In this document: positions 56,978 to 64,000 of the stretch, one piece after another | How the letters are laid out: the number at the start of each line of letters is the position of its first letter | Numbering within the stretch: position 1 is the stretch's first letter | DNA from: Crenobacter cavernae | GTDB lineage: Bacteria; Pseudomonadota; Gammaproteobacteria; Burkholderiales; Chromobacteriaceae | Direction of reading: 5' to 3' | DNA length: 64,000 nucleotides | Assembly: GCF_003355495.1 (NCBI RefSeq) | Contig: NZ_CP031337.1 | Span: 1,183,001-1,247,000, forward strand | Notes under the pieces: model-generated | Seen by the model: the letters and a program-made list of their open reading frames with translations, nothing else | Database searches by the model: none | Told to the model about the DNA's origin: nothing | Program-made: the position numbers and the translations under genes

Positions 56978-58101
56978 AGTTGTTCTTATTAAAAATTTTC
57001 GATCGATCTTTTGCCTTAGTGCTCGCTCTGCTTCCGGCAAAGAAACCACCAAAGCAAAATGTCCCAAGGAAAGTGCTGGCTATCAAGTTGTCAGCGATGG
57101 GGGATGCATTATGTTTGATGCCTGCATTGCGGATGCTGCACGACTCCATGCCCGGAGCGGAAATTGATTGGTTAACCACTCGCCGGGCCAACCCTGGTCT
57201 CTTTTCAAAACTCGATTTTTTGAAAGACACCTTGCTGTTACCCGTCAGCCCTCACGGCATGCTTCTGTTTTTCTTCAAGCATTTCCGTAAACTACGATCT
57301 TATGATCTCGTCATCGATTTTGACCAGTATTACCGGATTTCGGAACTGATCGCTTTTTGTGGTCGAAGCAGTGCCGGGTTCCATGCACCGCTAAAGGGCC
57401 GTACCTTTGCCTTAGCGCTGGATTACGAAGCACATAAAAGCGAAAAGCTGCAGTTTTCTGACCTAGTGAACTTGGTCATTGCTTTTTATGGAAAGCAACC
57501 CGCAACGTATTCGGTAGAGTTGCCTGAATTGCTTGCGGGATTTGAGCCAAGCAGTGCCTTGCAGGAATTCGCACAATCCCTGACTGGAAAAGGTTTGCCC
57601 GTGGTCGTGCTTTATCCGGGCTCCAGCATGAACGCCTCTTTTCGACGTTGGGATTTGAGCAATTACCATGAGGTTATTAAAGGGCTGACGGGACGGTGCT
57701 CATTCATCGTGGCAGGGGGACCAGATGAAGTTGAACTGAAGCCCTTCTTTTCTCAAATCGGGCTAGGCGATCTCGACCATATAAATGCATGGACTCTGAA
57801 AGAGTGGCTATGGATTTTCAGACATTGTGCAGACTTGCTGGTGGGCAATGATGGTGGGTTGCTACACTTGGCCGAGTCCCAAGGTGTTCCGATGGTGGGT
57901 ATATTTGGCCCGGCCCTTTATGCAAAATGGGGTTCCATTAATCCAGAAAGCATCGGCATTGAAACAGAAATGGGCTGCCGACCTTGTTTGCGTAATTACG
58001 AGGGCCACGTACCAAGCCAATGTGCAAGGGGTGATCGAGCCTGTTTGCAAATGCTGAAACCAGAGCAAGTAGTTCGTGCAATAGGAACACGAATCCGATA
58101 A
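56974..58101 (+). CDS. Second GT9-family heptosyltransferase-like protein
   Basis: 375 aa. It has VLAIKLSAMGDALCLMPALRML, VVLYPGSSMNASFRRWD, FIVAGGPDEVEL, LVGNDGGLLHLAESQGVPMV and GIFGPALYAKWG, all GT9 landmarks, plus a Cys-rich tail (CRPCLRNYEG, CARGDRACLQ). ATGA overlap with its partner. It contains one TTGGCCGA word at 57868. Confidence 0.85.
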   Translation: MKLFLLKIFDRSFALVLALLPAKKPPKQNVPRKVLAIKLSAMGDALCLMPALRMLHDSMPGAEIDWLTTRRANPGLFSKLDFLKDTLLLPVSPHGMLLFFFKHFRKLRSYDLVIDFDQYYRISELIAFCGRSSAGFHAPLKGRTFALALDYEAHKSEKLQFSDLVNLVIAFYGKQPATYSVELPELLAGFEPSSALQEFAQSLTGKGLPVVVLYPGSSMNASFRRWDLSNYHEVIKGLTGRCSFIVAGGPDEVELKPFFSQIGLGDLDHINAWTLKEWLWIFRHCADLLVGNDGGLLHLAESQGVPMVGIFGPALYAKWGSINPESIGIETEMGCRPCLRNYEGHVPSQCARGDRACLQMLKPEQVVRAIGTRIR

Positions 58102-58126
58102 CGATTATAGATAAGGAATATAAATA

Positions 58127-58708
58127 ATGAATGATTTGTTTCTGAAAAACGTGCGGCAGCATCTTGACGTCATATCAAAGCTTTCTGACTGCAACGAGGC
58201 CGTTAGTGCCAGCATTGAAAAAATAGTTTCTTGCTTGCGAACCGGAGGGAAGGTCATGTTTTGTGGCAATGGCGGTTCGGCTGCGGATAGCCAACACCTT
58301 GCAGCTGAATTTACCGGACGTTTTATCAAGGACCGCCGTCCATTGGCTGCGCTAGCACTTTCCACCGACACCTCTGCGCTGACTTGCATCGGTAATGATT
58401 ATTCGTTCGATGATGTTTTTCTGCGCCAAGTGATGGGTTTGGGTAAGGAAGGAGATTGTCTGGTGGGGATTTCAACCTCCGGCAATTCTCGAAATGTGAT
58501 CCTGGCTGTTGAGGCCGCAAAAGACATGGGTATCCATACCATTGGTTTGCTGGGCCGTGATGGCGGCAAGCTGGCAACGCTGTGCGATTGCAGCATTGTG
58601 GTACCCAGTGATGTGACGGCCCGCATTCAGGAGGCGCACATTCTTATCGGCCACACGCTATGCGGTGGTGTCGAACAGGCTTTGGGCCTCGTTCCTGCTG
58701 AATTTTAA
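58127..58708 (+). CDS. gmhA: Phosphoheptose isomerase
   Basis: 193 aa SIS-domain enzyme converting sedoheptulose 7-phosphate to heptose 7-phosphate. [36 protein letters not shown], and the zinc/active-site His in [12 protein letters not shown]. Supplies HldE. Confidence 0.95.
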   Translation: MNDLFLKNVRQHLDVISKLSDCNEAVSASIEKIVSCLRTGGKVMFCGNGGSAADSQHLAAEFTGRFIKDRRPLAALALSTDTSALTCIGNDYSFDDVFLRQVMGLGKEGDCLVGISTSGNSRNVILAVEAAKDMGIHTIGLLGRDGGKLATLCDCSIVVPSDVTARIQEAHILIGHTLCGGVEQALGLVPAEF

Positions 58709-58722
58709 AAATACGCAAGGAA

Positions 58723-60192
58723 ATGATCTTGAAACCACTCAGCGATTTGCCGGATTTTTCTCAAGCCAGCATGTTGATCGTGGGCGATGTGATGCTGGAT
58801 AGCTATTGGCATGGCAATACATCCCGCATTTCGCCGGAAGCCCCCGTGCCCGTGGTGCATGTCACCTCTGAAGAAGCACGGGTTGGCGGGGCGGGCAACG
58901 TCGCACTCAATGCGGCTGTGATTGGGGCAAAGTCCTATCTGCTCGGCCTGGCGGGACACGATCCTGTTGCCGATCAGATTGAAGCGATGCTGGCCCAGCA
59001 GAATGTGGATTGCCGCCTGGTACGCGTGCCTGGTAGCAAGACGATTACCAAGCTGCGGATTTTGTCGCGCCATCAGCAACTGATCCGGGCTGATTTTGAA
59101 GATCATTTCCCCAATTGGGAAACCGGAGAACTGCTGCGCGAGTTCATGCGCATTCTTCCCTCCGTCAACGTCGTGGTGCTTTCGGATTACGCCAAGGGTG
59201 TATTGCGCGGCTCGGCTGATCTCGTTTCTGCGGCCCGCAAGGCCGGGAAGCCCGTAATCATTGATCCCAAGGGTACCGATTTCGAACGTTATCGCGGAGC
59301 CACGGTGATCACGCCCAATTTGGCAGAATTCGAAGCGGTGGTCGGGCGTTGCGCAACCGAGGAAGAAATCGTCCGTAAAGGTATCAACCTGCGCGAAGCA
59401 CTCGAGTTGGAAGCCGTGCTGGTTACGCGCAGCGAGAAAGGCATGACACTGCTGGCACGTGGATGCGAGCCCCTGCATTTGCCCACCCGCGCCCAAGAGG
59501 TGTACGACGTGACCGGGGCAGGCGATACCGTTGTGGCTACCTTGGGCGCGGCGCTGGCTGCCGGCATGGATATGCCATCGGCTGTAGCGCTTTCGAATGT
59601 GGCGGCCGGCGTGGTTGTCGCCAAACTCGGTACGGCCACCGTTTCACCTCTGGAATTGAAGCGCGCCTTGCAAGGGAGCAGCGTTGCCGGCCAGCGCGGG
59701 GTATACGATGAAGCCGATCTGCTTTTGCAAGTGGATGCCGCGCGTGGCAAGGGCGAACGCATCGTCATGACGAACGGTTGTTTCGATATATTACATCCGG
59801 GCCATATCGATTATCTGGAAAAAGCCAAGGCGCTGGGCGATCGTTTGATCGTGGCCGTGAACGGCAATGCTTCGGTCAAACGCTTGAAAGGCGAGGATCG
59901 CCCGGTAAATTCACTTGGCGTTCGCATGCGTATGCTTTCTGCCTTGGCGTGCGTCGATTGGGTGGTGCCTTTTGCCGAAGATACGCCGGCCCGTTTAATC
60001 GGTGAGGTATTGCCGGATGTCTTGGTCAAGGGCGGTGATTACGCCGTAGCTGAAATTGCAGGTGGCGACAAAGTAATGGCAGCGGGGGGAGAGGTCAGCG
60101 TGCTGAAATTTGTAGCCGGGCATTCCACTTCCGAGCTGATAAACAAAATCCAGAAGAGCATCGCACAAGAGCCGCTAACAAAACCTCCTTGA
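58723..60192 (+). CDS. hldE: Bifunctional heptose 7-phosphate kinase / heptose 1-phosphate adenylyltransferase
   Basis: 489 aa. Ribokinase-fold N-domain ([10 protein letters not shown] near the start; [19 protein letters not shown], about 265-283) and a C-terminal nucleotidyltransferase ([20 protein letters not shown], about 349-368). The last seven or eight residues (QEPLTKPP) are encoded by the left inverted repeat of the IS5-family element, because it begins at 60167 and the stop is at 60190-60192. Both catalytic domains are complete, so activity is probably kept. Upstream ATG context AAGGAAATG. Confidence 0.94.
   Translation: MILKPLSDLPDFSQASMLIVGDVMLDSYWHGNTSRISPEAPVPVVHVTSEEARVGGAGNVALNAAVIGAKSYLLGLAGHDPVADQIEAMLAQQNVDCRLVRVPGSKTITKLRILSRHQQLIRADFEDHFPNWETGELLREFMRILPSVNVVVLSDYAKGVLRGSADLVSAARKAGKPVIIDPKGTDFERYRGATVITPNLAEFEAVVGRCATEEEIVRKGINLREALELEAVLVTRSEKGMTLLARGCEPLHLPTRAQEVYDVTGAGDTVVATLGAALAAGMDMPSAVALSNVAAGVVVAKLGTATVSPLELKRALQGSSVAGQRGVYDEADLLLQVDAARGKGERIVMTNGCFDILHPGHIDYLEKAKALGDRLIVAVNGNASVKRLKGEDRPVNSLGVRMRMLSALACVDWVVPFAEDTPARLIGEVLPDVLVKGGDYAVAEIAGGDKVMAAGGEVSVLKFVAGHSTSELINKIQKSIAQEPLTKPP
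60167..60184 (+). repeat. IS5-family left inverted repeat
   Basis: AAGAGCCGCTAACAAAAC; pairs with 62934-62951 with one mismatch. It overlaps the hldE coding end. Confidence 0.85.
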
Positions 60193-60223
60193 TGCCGACA
60201 GCGTAAAGCCCCATCTGGTCGGC

Positions 60224-60452
60224 ATGAAGCGAAGTGTTATCAGCCAGAAGCTCTGGAAATCGTTGCAACCGCTGTTGCCACCCGCGCCTTCAAGCCGGGG
60301 GTGGTTGATGACCGGGCGCTTCTCAACGGCATCCTGCTCGTCCTCGCCACCGGTATCCCGTGGGAGGATCTGCCCCCAGGAGCTGGGGTTCGACAGCGGC
60401 ATGACCTGCTGGCGGCGTCTACACGACTAGCAGGCCCACAGGGTTTGGGACC
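60224..60452 (+). pseudogene. IS5-family transposase, 5' part
   Basis: Starts MKRSVISQKLWKSLQPLLPP, a standard IS5/IS427 opening. It then needs a frame change to VDDRALLNGILLVLATGIPWEDLP (from about 60301), a change back to GMTCWRRLHD, and hits TAG at 60428-60430 where a Trp codon is expected. The coding sequence stops at the IS1634-type insertion (…VWD|RLHLALLT). Non-functional. Confidence 0.85.
60447..60452. repeat. Target-site duplication, left copy
   Basis: GGGACC directly before the left end of the nested element, repeated at 62374-62379. Deleting one copy with the element restores the expected Trp-Asp-Arg-Leu-His reading of an IS427 transposase. Confidence 0.85.
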
Positions 60453-62373
60453 CCCGAGTTCGACAGTTAAACGCGTAAGTTATTGATTCTTCTGTGACAG
60501 CGTTTGAAATGCTCCACTACAGAAGGGGCAGTTGCTTGCTAGCGGCCGGTTTTTTGACCCGCAAGGCGGACAGGATGCCGGTTTGTTCCTGGCTGATCGA
60601 CGAGATCCCCGAGATTGGTTGAGCGTTGTTCAAAGTCACACGGTGATGCTGGATCCGCCGCAGCAGCGATAGCGCTCGCTCGGGCGACAGGCCGCTTTGA
60701 CTGGCGGCAAGACGCTGGCGCATCACCCGATACAGGATCAGCGCCATGAAGCAAATCGCCGCATGGGCGCGGATGCGATCCGGCAGTCGGTGGTACACCG
60801 GCCCGATCTCGATTTCCGACTTGAGCACGCGAAAGCCGCGCTCGATATCGGCCAGCGACTTGTAGCGTTTGATCACCTCCATCGGCGTCAGATCGGCGGC
60901 GTTGGTCACCAACAGCAGCTTGCCGTCCATCCGCCGCGCATGAGCGAGCGCCTGCTCGTCGATGTTGTAGCTGAACAGCTCGCTCTTAAGGTCTACCCGG
61001 ATGATGCGTGCCAAATGCGCTTCGCACGCCTCATGGTAGAACCGGGCGCGCGCACCGCCGTCCGACAGCTTGCGGCCGCGGCCGCGTTTGCCGGCATCCT
61101 GCGCATCGAGCTTACCGCTCCATTCGGCCGCTTTCTGCTCCAACTCGGCGATCGTGTGGTCGCGCTGCGCGCCTTGGTCGGAGGCCGTGTCTGGATTGTG
61201 CGCGACGATCAGCCGTAAGCCGTTCCACTTGAGTTCGCCGGTGACTTCCTTGGCCGCGCCCAAGCAATGCGCCTGCTGAAACGACGCCAGCAACTCGGTA
61301 AATTCGCTATAGCGCCGTCCCGGCACCGCCAGGATGAACTCGAGCGGCTTGCCGCTCGGCAGCGTGATCGCCTGCAGCTCGGTGAGGTTGTCGGTGGACA
61401 GCAGCCCACGATCCGCGACGGCAATCACGCGCTGAATCGGGAAGCGCTGGATCACCTTCTCGATGGTCGGCTTGAGCGTGGTGACTTCGGCGGTATTGCC
61501 GTCGAACACCTCATGATAGAGCGGGATGCCGTCGGCGGTCTGCACCACGCCGAGCATGAACTGGCGGGCGATCACCCCTTCCTTGGCCATGCCGAACTGG
61601 CGCACGTCGCCGCTCTGTTGCGACAGCCCTTCGGCGCGGATGGTGGTCATGTCGTAGAACACCACCGCCAACTCCTGATCCAGCAACGGGCGCAACAGTG
61701 CAGACACGACCTCATCGACGGCGTCCCGATGCTCGATCAAGGCATCCATTGCGCGCAGCAAATGATGGTGCTCGATGTTGTCGAGGACGATGCCAGGCAA
61801 GCTGACGGTTTCCAGCCAGCGCAATACGCCGAGCTTGGAATCGGGGTCGCACAGCCGGTTGAGCACCATCACCCGCAGCAGTGCTTCGACGTCGATGCCA
61901 TGGCGCGTACGGCGGAAGGTCTGGCGCAGCTGGCCGAAGCCCAGTTCGTTCCATAGTTCGGTTAACGCCCAGACATCGCCGAGAGAGAGCGCCGACTCGA
62001 AGGTCATCGCAGGCGGCTCGGCGGGCTCTGACAAAGAGCGTCCGGTGACGCGCAGCAAGCCTGAAATGACGGATTCGAGTTCCGAGCCGAGCTGATCCAG
62101 CCGCCCGAGAGTGGCAACAGTGCGTTGCTTGGGGCGGCCATGGTCGTCGCGGTAGGCTTCGACCAATTGGACGTAGCGGCGCGAGCCGGATGTGGTGACT
62201 TTGACGAACATGCCGTTACTTTATATTGGTCTTGAATGCTGCCAACAAAAACATATCACAACAAAAACGTGCCATTACAAGCGTTGGAGTGCGAACCACG
62301 CGGGAACCCGCATGGTTATTAGATGTGAGGGGTCAAAATAGGCCGATTTTGGGCGCTAACTGTCGAACTCGGG
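60453..62373 (-). mobile_element. IS1634-type insertion sequence nested in the IS5-family element
   Basis: 1921 bp bounded by CCCGAGTTCGACAGTTA (60453-60469) and its exact inverse (62357-62373), with the 6-bp target duplication GGGACC on both sides. It contains one long transposase gene on the minus strand. Intact ends, target copies and reading frame indicate a recent insertion, younger than the decay of its host element or at least not itself decayed. Confidence 0.88.
60517..62211 (-). CDS. IS1634-family transposase
   Basis: 564 aa DDE transposase of the IS4 superfamily. It has FVKVTTSGSRRYVQLVEAYR opening, VVFYDMTTIRAEG (first Asp), VIAVADRGLLSTDNL (second Asp), and the C-terminal YKSLADIERGFRVLKSEIEI with the Y-2R-K-E catalytic Glu. 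The frame is uninterrupted and fills nearly all of the element, so it may be active. Confidence 0.92.
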   Translation of the reverse strand: MFVKVTTSGSRRYVQLVEAYRDDHGRPKQRTVATLGRLDQLGSELESVISGLLRVTGRSLSEPAEPPAMTFESALSLGDVWALTELWNELGFGQLRQTFRRTRHGIDVEALLRVMVLNRLCDPDSKLGVLRWLETVSLPGIVLDNIEHHHLLRAMDALIEHRDAVDEVVSALLRPLLDQELAVVFYDMTTIRAEGLSQQSGDVRQFGMAKEGVIARQFMLGVVQTADGIPLYHEVFDGNTAEVTTLKPTIEKVIQRFPIQRVIAVADRGLLSTDNLTELQAITLPSGKPLEFILAVPGRRYSEFTELLASFQQAHCLGAAKEVTGELKWNGLRLIVAHNPDTASDQGAQRDHTIAELEQKAAEWSGKLDAQDAGKRGRGRKLSDGGARARFYHEACEAHLARIIRVDLKSELFSYNIDEQALAHARRMDGKLLLVTNAADLTPMEVIKRYKSLADIERGFRVLKSEIEIGPVYHRLPDRIRAHAAICFMALILYRVMRQRLAASQSGLSPERALSLLRRIQHHRVTLNNAQPISGISSISQEQTGILSALRVKKPAASKQLPLL

Positions 62374-62379
62374 GGGACC
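62374..62379. repeat. Target-site duplication, right copy
   Basis: GGGACC directly after the right end of the IS1634-type element. Confidence 0.85.
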
Positions 62380-62911
62380 GTTTGCACCTGGCGCTGTTGA
62401 CCTAACTGAGTCAATGCAACCCGATAGACTGGAGTTGCACCAGCATCGATGGGGGGGAGTGTTGCCAGCACCCGGGGGCCAGGAAATTTGCCCCAATGCC
62501 ACCGACCGGGGCAAGCTCGTTAGCAAACGGCATCCGATCGTCGACCGGCGTGGTGTGCTGCTGACGCTGAGCATTACCGGTGCCCATCGCCACGACTCGA
62601 TGGCCTTCTAGGCGTTGGTACACGCCATTCCGACCATTCCCGCTCTTCCGGGACGCCCGCCCCAGCGACCACACAAGCTGTATGCGGACAAAGGCGATGA
62701 TTACCGTCGCTGCCGCGCGCACTTACAGCATCGGGGCATTCGGGCCCGCATTGCCTGTCGGGGTCTGGAGAGGCGCGAGAAACTTGAGTGGCCCCGCTGG
62801 GGGGTGAACGGTCCCTCCCATGCTTGGCTGGCCGCGCTCGGCAAGCTGCGTATCCGCGTTGAGTGGCGGCTGGACACCAATTACGCCTTTCTCAAGCAGG
62901 CTTCTTCTTGA
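62380..62911 (+). pseudogene. IS5-family transposase, 3' part
   Basis: Continues the interrupted gene: RLHLALLT, then a stop. Similarity resumes in shifted frames: NATDRGKLVSKRHPIVDRRGV, HRHDSMAF followed by TAG, then LYADKGDDYRRCRAHL, AWLAALGKLRIRVEWRLD to a stop near 62911. Several nonsense changes and frameshifts show long-standing decay. Confidence 0.85.
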
Positions 62912-62933
62912 TCCGCTTACGCTTTGTCAACCC

Positions 62934-62951
62934 GTTTTGTTAGTGGCTCTT
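62934..62951 (-). repeat. IS5-family right inverted repeat
   Basis: Reads, inverted, AAGAGCCACTAACAAAAC; partner of 60167-60184. Confidence 0.85.
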
Positions 62952-62975
62952 AGAGAATATCTGGGAAGGGGAAAA

Positions 62976-64000
62976 TTACTTCCCAATACAAAACCGCGAA
63001 AAAATCACCCCCAGCAAGTCGTCCGGCGTGAACTCGCCGGTGATCTCCGACAGCGCCGACTGCGCCATGCGCAGTTCCTCGGCCATCAGTTCGATCTGCT
63101 GGTAGGCGGCTTCGGCGGCGTCGAGGTGGGCTCGGGCGCGGCGCAGGGCGTCGAGGTGGCGTTCGCGCGCCAGGTACAGCCCTTCCTCGGCACCGTGCCA
63201 GCCGATCGCCTTCAGCAGCAGCGCGCGCAGTTCGGGCACGCCCGCCATCGTTCTGGCCGACAGGCGCACCGCCGGGCCGTTTGCTTCTTCGACCCGGCCA
63301 GCGTCCTCACCGGTGAGGTCGACCTTGTTGTGCACCGTGACGCGCGGCAGCGCCGGCGGCAGGCGCTCGAGCAGCGCCTCTACCGACGCGGTGACGCCGC
63401 TGCGGCTGTCGACCAGCACCAGTGCGAGGTCGGCCTTGTCGACCGCCGCCCAGGTGCGCTCGATGCCGATCTTCTCGACCAGGTCCTCGGTTTCCCTCAG
63501 CCCCGCTGTGTCGATCACGTGCACCGGCACGCCGTCGATCAGGATTTCCTCGCGCACCGTGTCGCGCGTGGTGCCGGCGATGTCGGTGACGATGGCGATC
63601 TCGTCGCCGGCCAGCGCGTTCATCAGGCTGGACTTGCCGACGTTCGGCTCGCCGACTAGCACGACGTGCATGCCTTCGCGCAGGATGGCGCCCTGCTTGG
63701 CGTGCGCCAGCACATGATCGAGCTCGGACTGGATGCGGTGCAACTGGCCGCGCGCGTCGGCGGCTTCGAGGAAGTCGACGTCTTCCTCGGGGAAGTCGAG
63801 CGTCGCCTCGGTCAGCATCCTGAGCGTGATCAGGTGGTCGACCAACTGGTGGATGTCGTGTGAGAACGCGCCCTTCAGCGATTTCAGCGCGCTCTTCGCC
63901 GCGGTGGCGCTGGACGCGTCGATCAGGTCGGCGACGCTTTCCGCCTGCGCCAGGTCGAGCTTGTCGTTCAGGAACGCCCGTTTGGTGAATTCGCCGGGCT
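62976..64000 (-). CDS. mnmE: tRNA uridine 5-carboxymethylaminomethyl modification GTPase, partial
   Basis: The C-terminal three quarters of MnmE (TrmE); the 5' end lies beyond the window. The frame stays open to the edge ([20 protein letters not shown] near 63900-64000). G-domain motifs [16 protein letters not shown] and NKVD are present, and the protein ends with the diagnostic FCIGK whose Cys is conserved. With MnmG it modifies wobble U34 of certain tRNAs. The stop is only 25 bases from the IS5-family right end. Confidence 0.96.
   Translation of the reverse strand, partial: PGEFTKRAFLNDKLDLAQAESVADLIDASSATAAKSALKSLKGAFSHDIHQLVDHLITLRMLTEATLDFPEEDVDFLEAADARGQLHRIQSELDHVLAHAKQGAILREGMHVVLVGEPNVGKSSLMNALAGDEIAIVTDIAGTTRDTVREEILIDGVPVHVIDTAGLRETEDLVEKIGIERTWAAVDKADLALVLVDSRSGVTASVEALLERLPPALPRVTVHNKVDLTGEDAGRVEEANGPAVRLSARTMAGVPELRALLLKAIGWHGAEEGLYLARERHLDALRRARAHLDAAEAAYQQIELMAEELRMAQSALSEITGEFTPDDLLGVIFSRFCIGK

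Larger units (their letters stand above)
60167..62951 (+). mobile_element. IS5-family (IS427-like) element, decayed and interrupted
   Basis: Terminal inverted repeats AAGAGCCGCTAACAAAAC (60167-60184) and its inverse at 62934-62951 match at 17 of 18 positions. Removing the nested IS1634-type element and one target copy leaves about 858 bp, the expected IS427-group size. Inserted across the 3' end of hldE. No clear target duplication was found outside the repeats. Confidence 0.8.

Overview
The window is high-GC DNA of a betaproteobacterium. Neisserial-type trimeric porin, a complete Hut pathway, TctCBA with TctDE, a three-gene proton-translocating transhydrogenase and an uptake-sequence-like repeated word all suggest the order Neisseriales, probably Chromobacteriaceae. 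This placement is inference from gene content. No rRNA, tRNA or CRISPR array was seen.

Layout. 0-5.8 kb: a dCache chemoreceptor, a DMT exporter divergent from a LysR regulator, and pyrBI behind a clear sigma70 promoter and a hairpin leader. 5.8-13.9 kb: a citrate/tricarboxylate uptake locus, with sensor-regulator pair TctE/TctD divergent from an orphan ABC-type binding protein, a porin and tctCBA. Two promoters carry the same tandem TGAAAGC box with an 11-bp period, the likely TctD site. 13.9-17 kb: TerC-like protein, universal stress protein and a second chemoreceptor. 17-18 kb: a decayed patch with remnants of an MFS transporter and a cation/Ca antiporter. 18-25.6 kb: rarD, a DUF1232 protein, an inositol-monophosphatase-family gene, rsmE, a zinc-ribbon protein, a small hydrolase, a sulfate-binding protein and ggt. 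25.8-32.5 kb: hutC followed by hutIGUH, with two TGTATATACA operators. 32.6-38.5 kb: an unusual two-part glycosyltransferase, a META/DUF4377 lipoprotein-like protein, a TauE-type exporter and pntAA-pntAB-pntB.

38.9-60.2 kb is a surface polysaccharide/LPS island read on the + strand. It holds galE, wbpA, rfbBDAC (dTDP-L-rhamnose), rfbFGH (CDP-4-keto-3,6-dideoxyhexose), a fused GNAT-DegT enzyme, a split transketolase pair, Wzx, glycosyltransferases, a Wzy/ligase-type protein, two GT9 heptosyltransferase-like genes, gmhA and hldE. Base composition falls strongly from about 44.5 to 58 kb, which suggests the O-unit genes were acquired. The set around rfbH predicts an N-acylated or two-carbon-branched 3,6-dideoxy sugar that I cannot match to a pathway I know; this is the best candidate for undescribed biology here.

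60.2-62.95 kb is an old IS5-family element inserted at the 3' end of hldE and itself split by an intact-looking IS1634-type element (6-bp target duplication GGGACC). The window ends inside mnmE on the minus strand.

Across the first 43 kb the word TTGGCCGA (either strand, typically inside A-A-C/G-G-TTGGCCGAGC) recurs about 35 times by my reading. It forms inverted pairs in terminators at 19.1 and 23.8 kb and a perfect palindrome at 30.8 kb. This is how DNA uptake sequences behave in Neisseriaceae, but the word differs from the Neisseria one.
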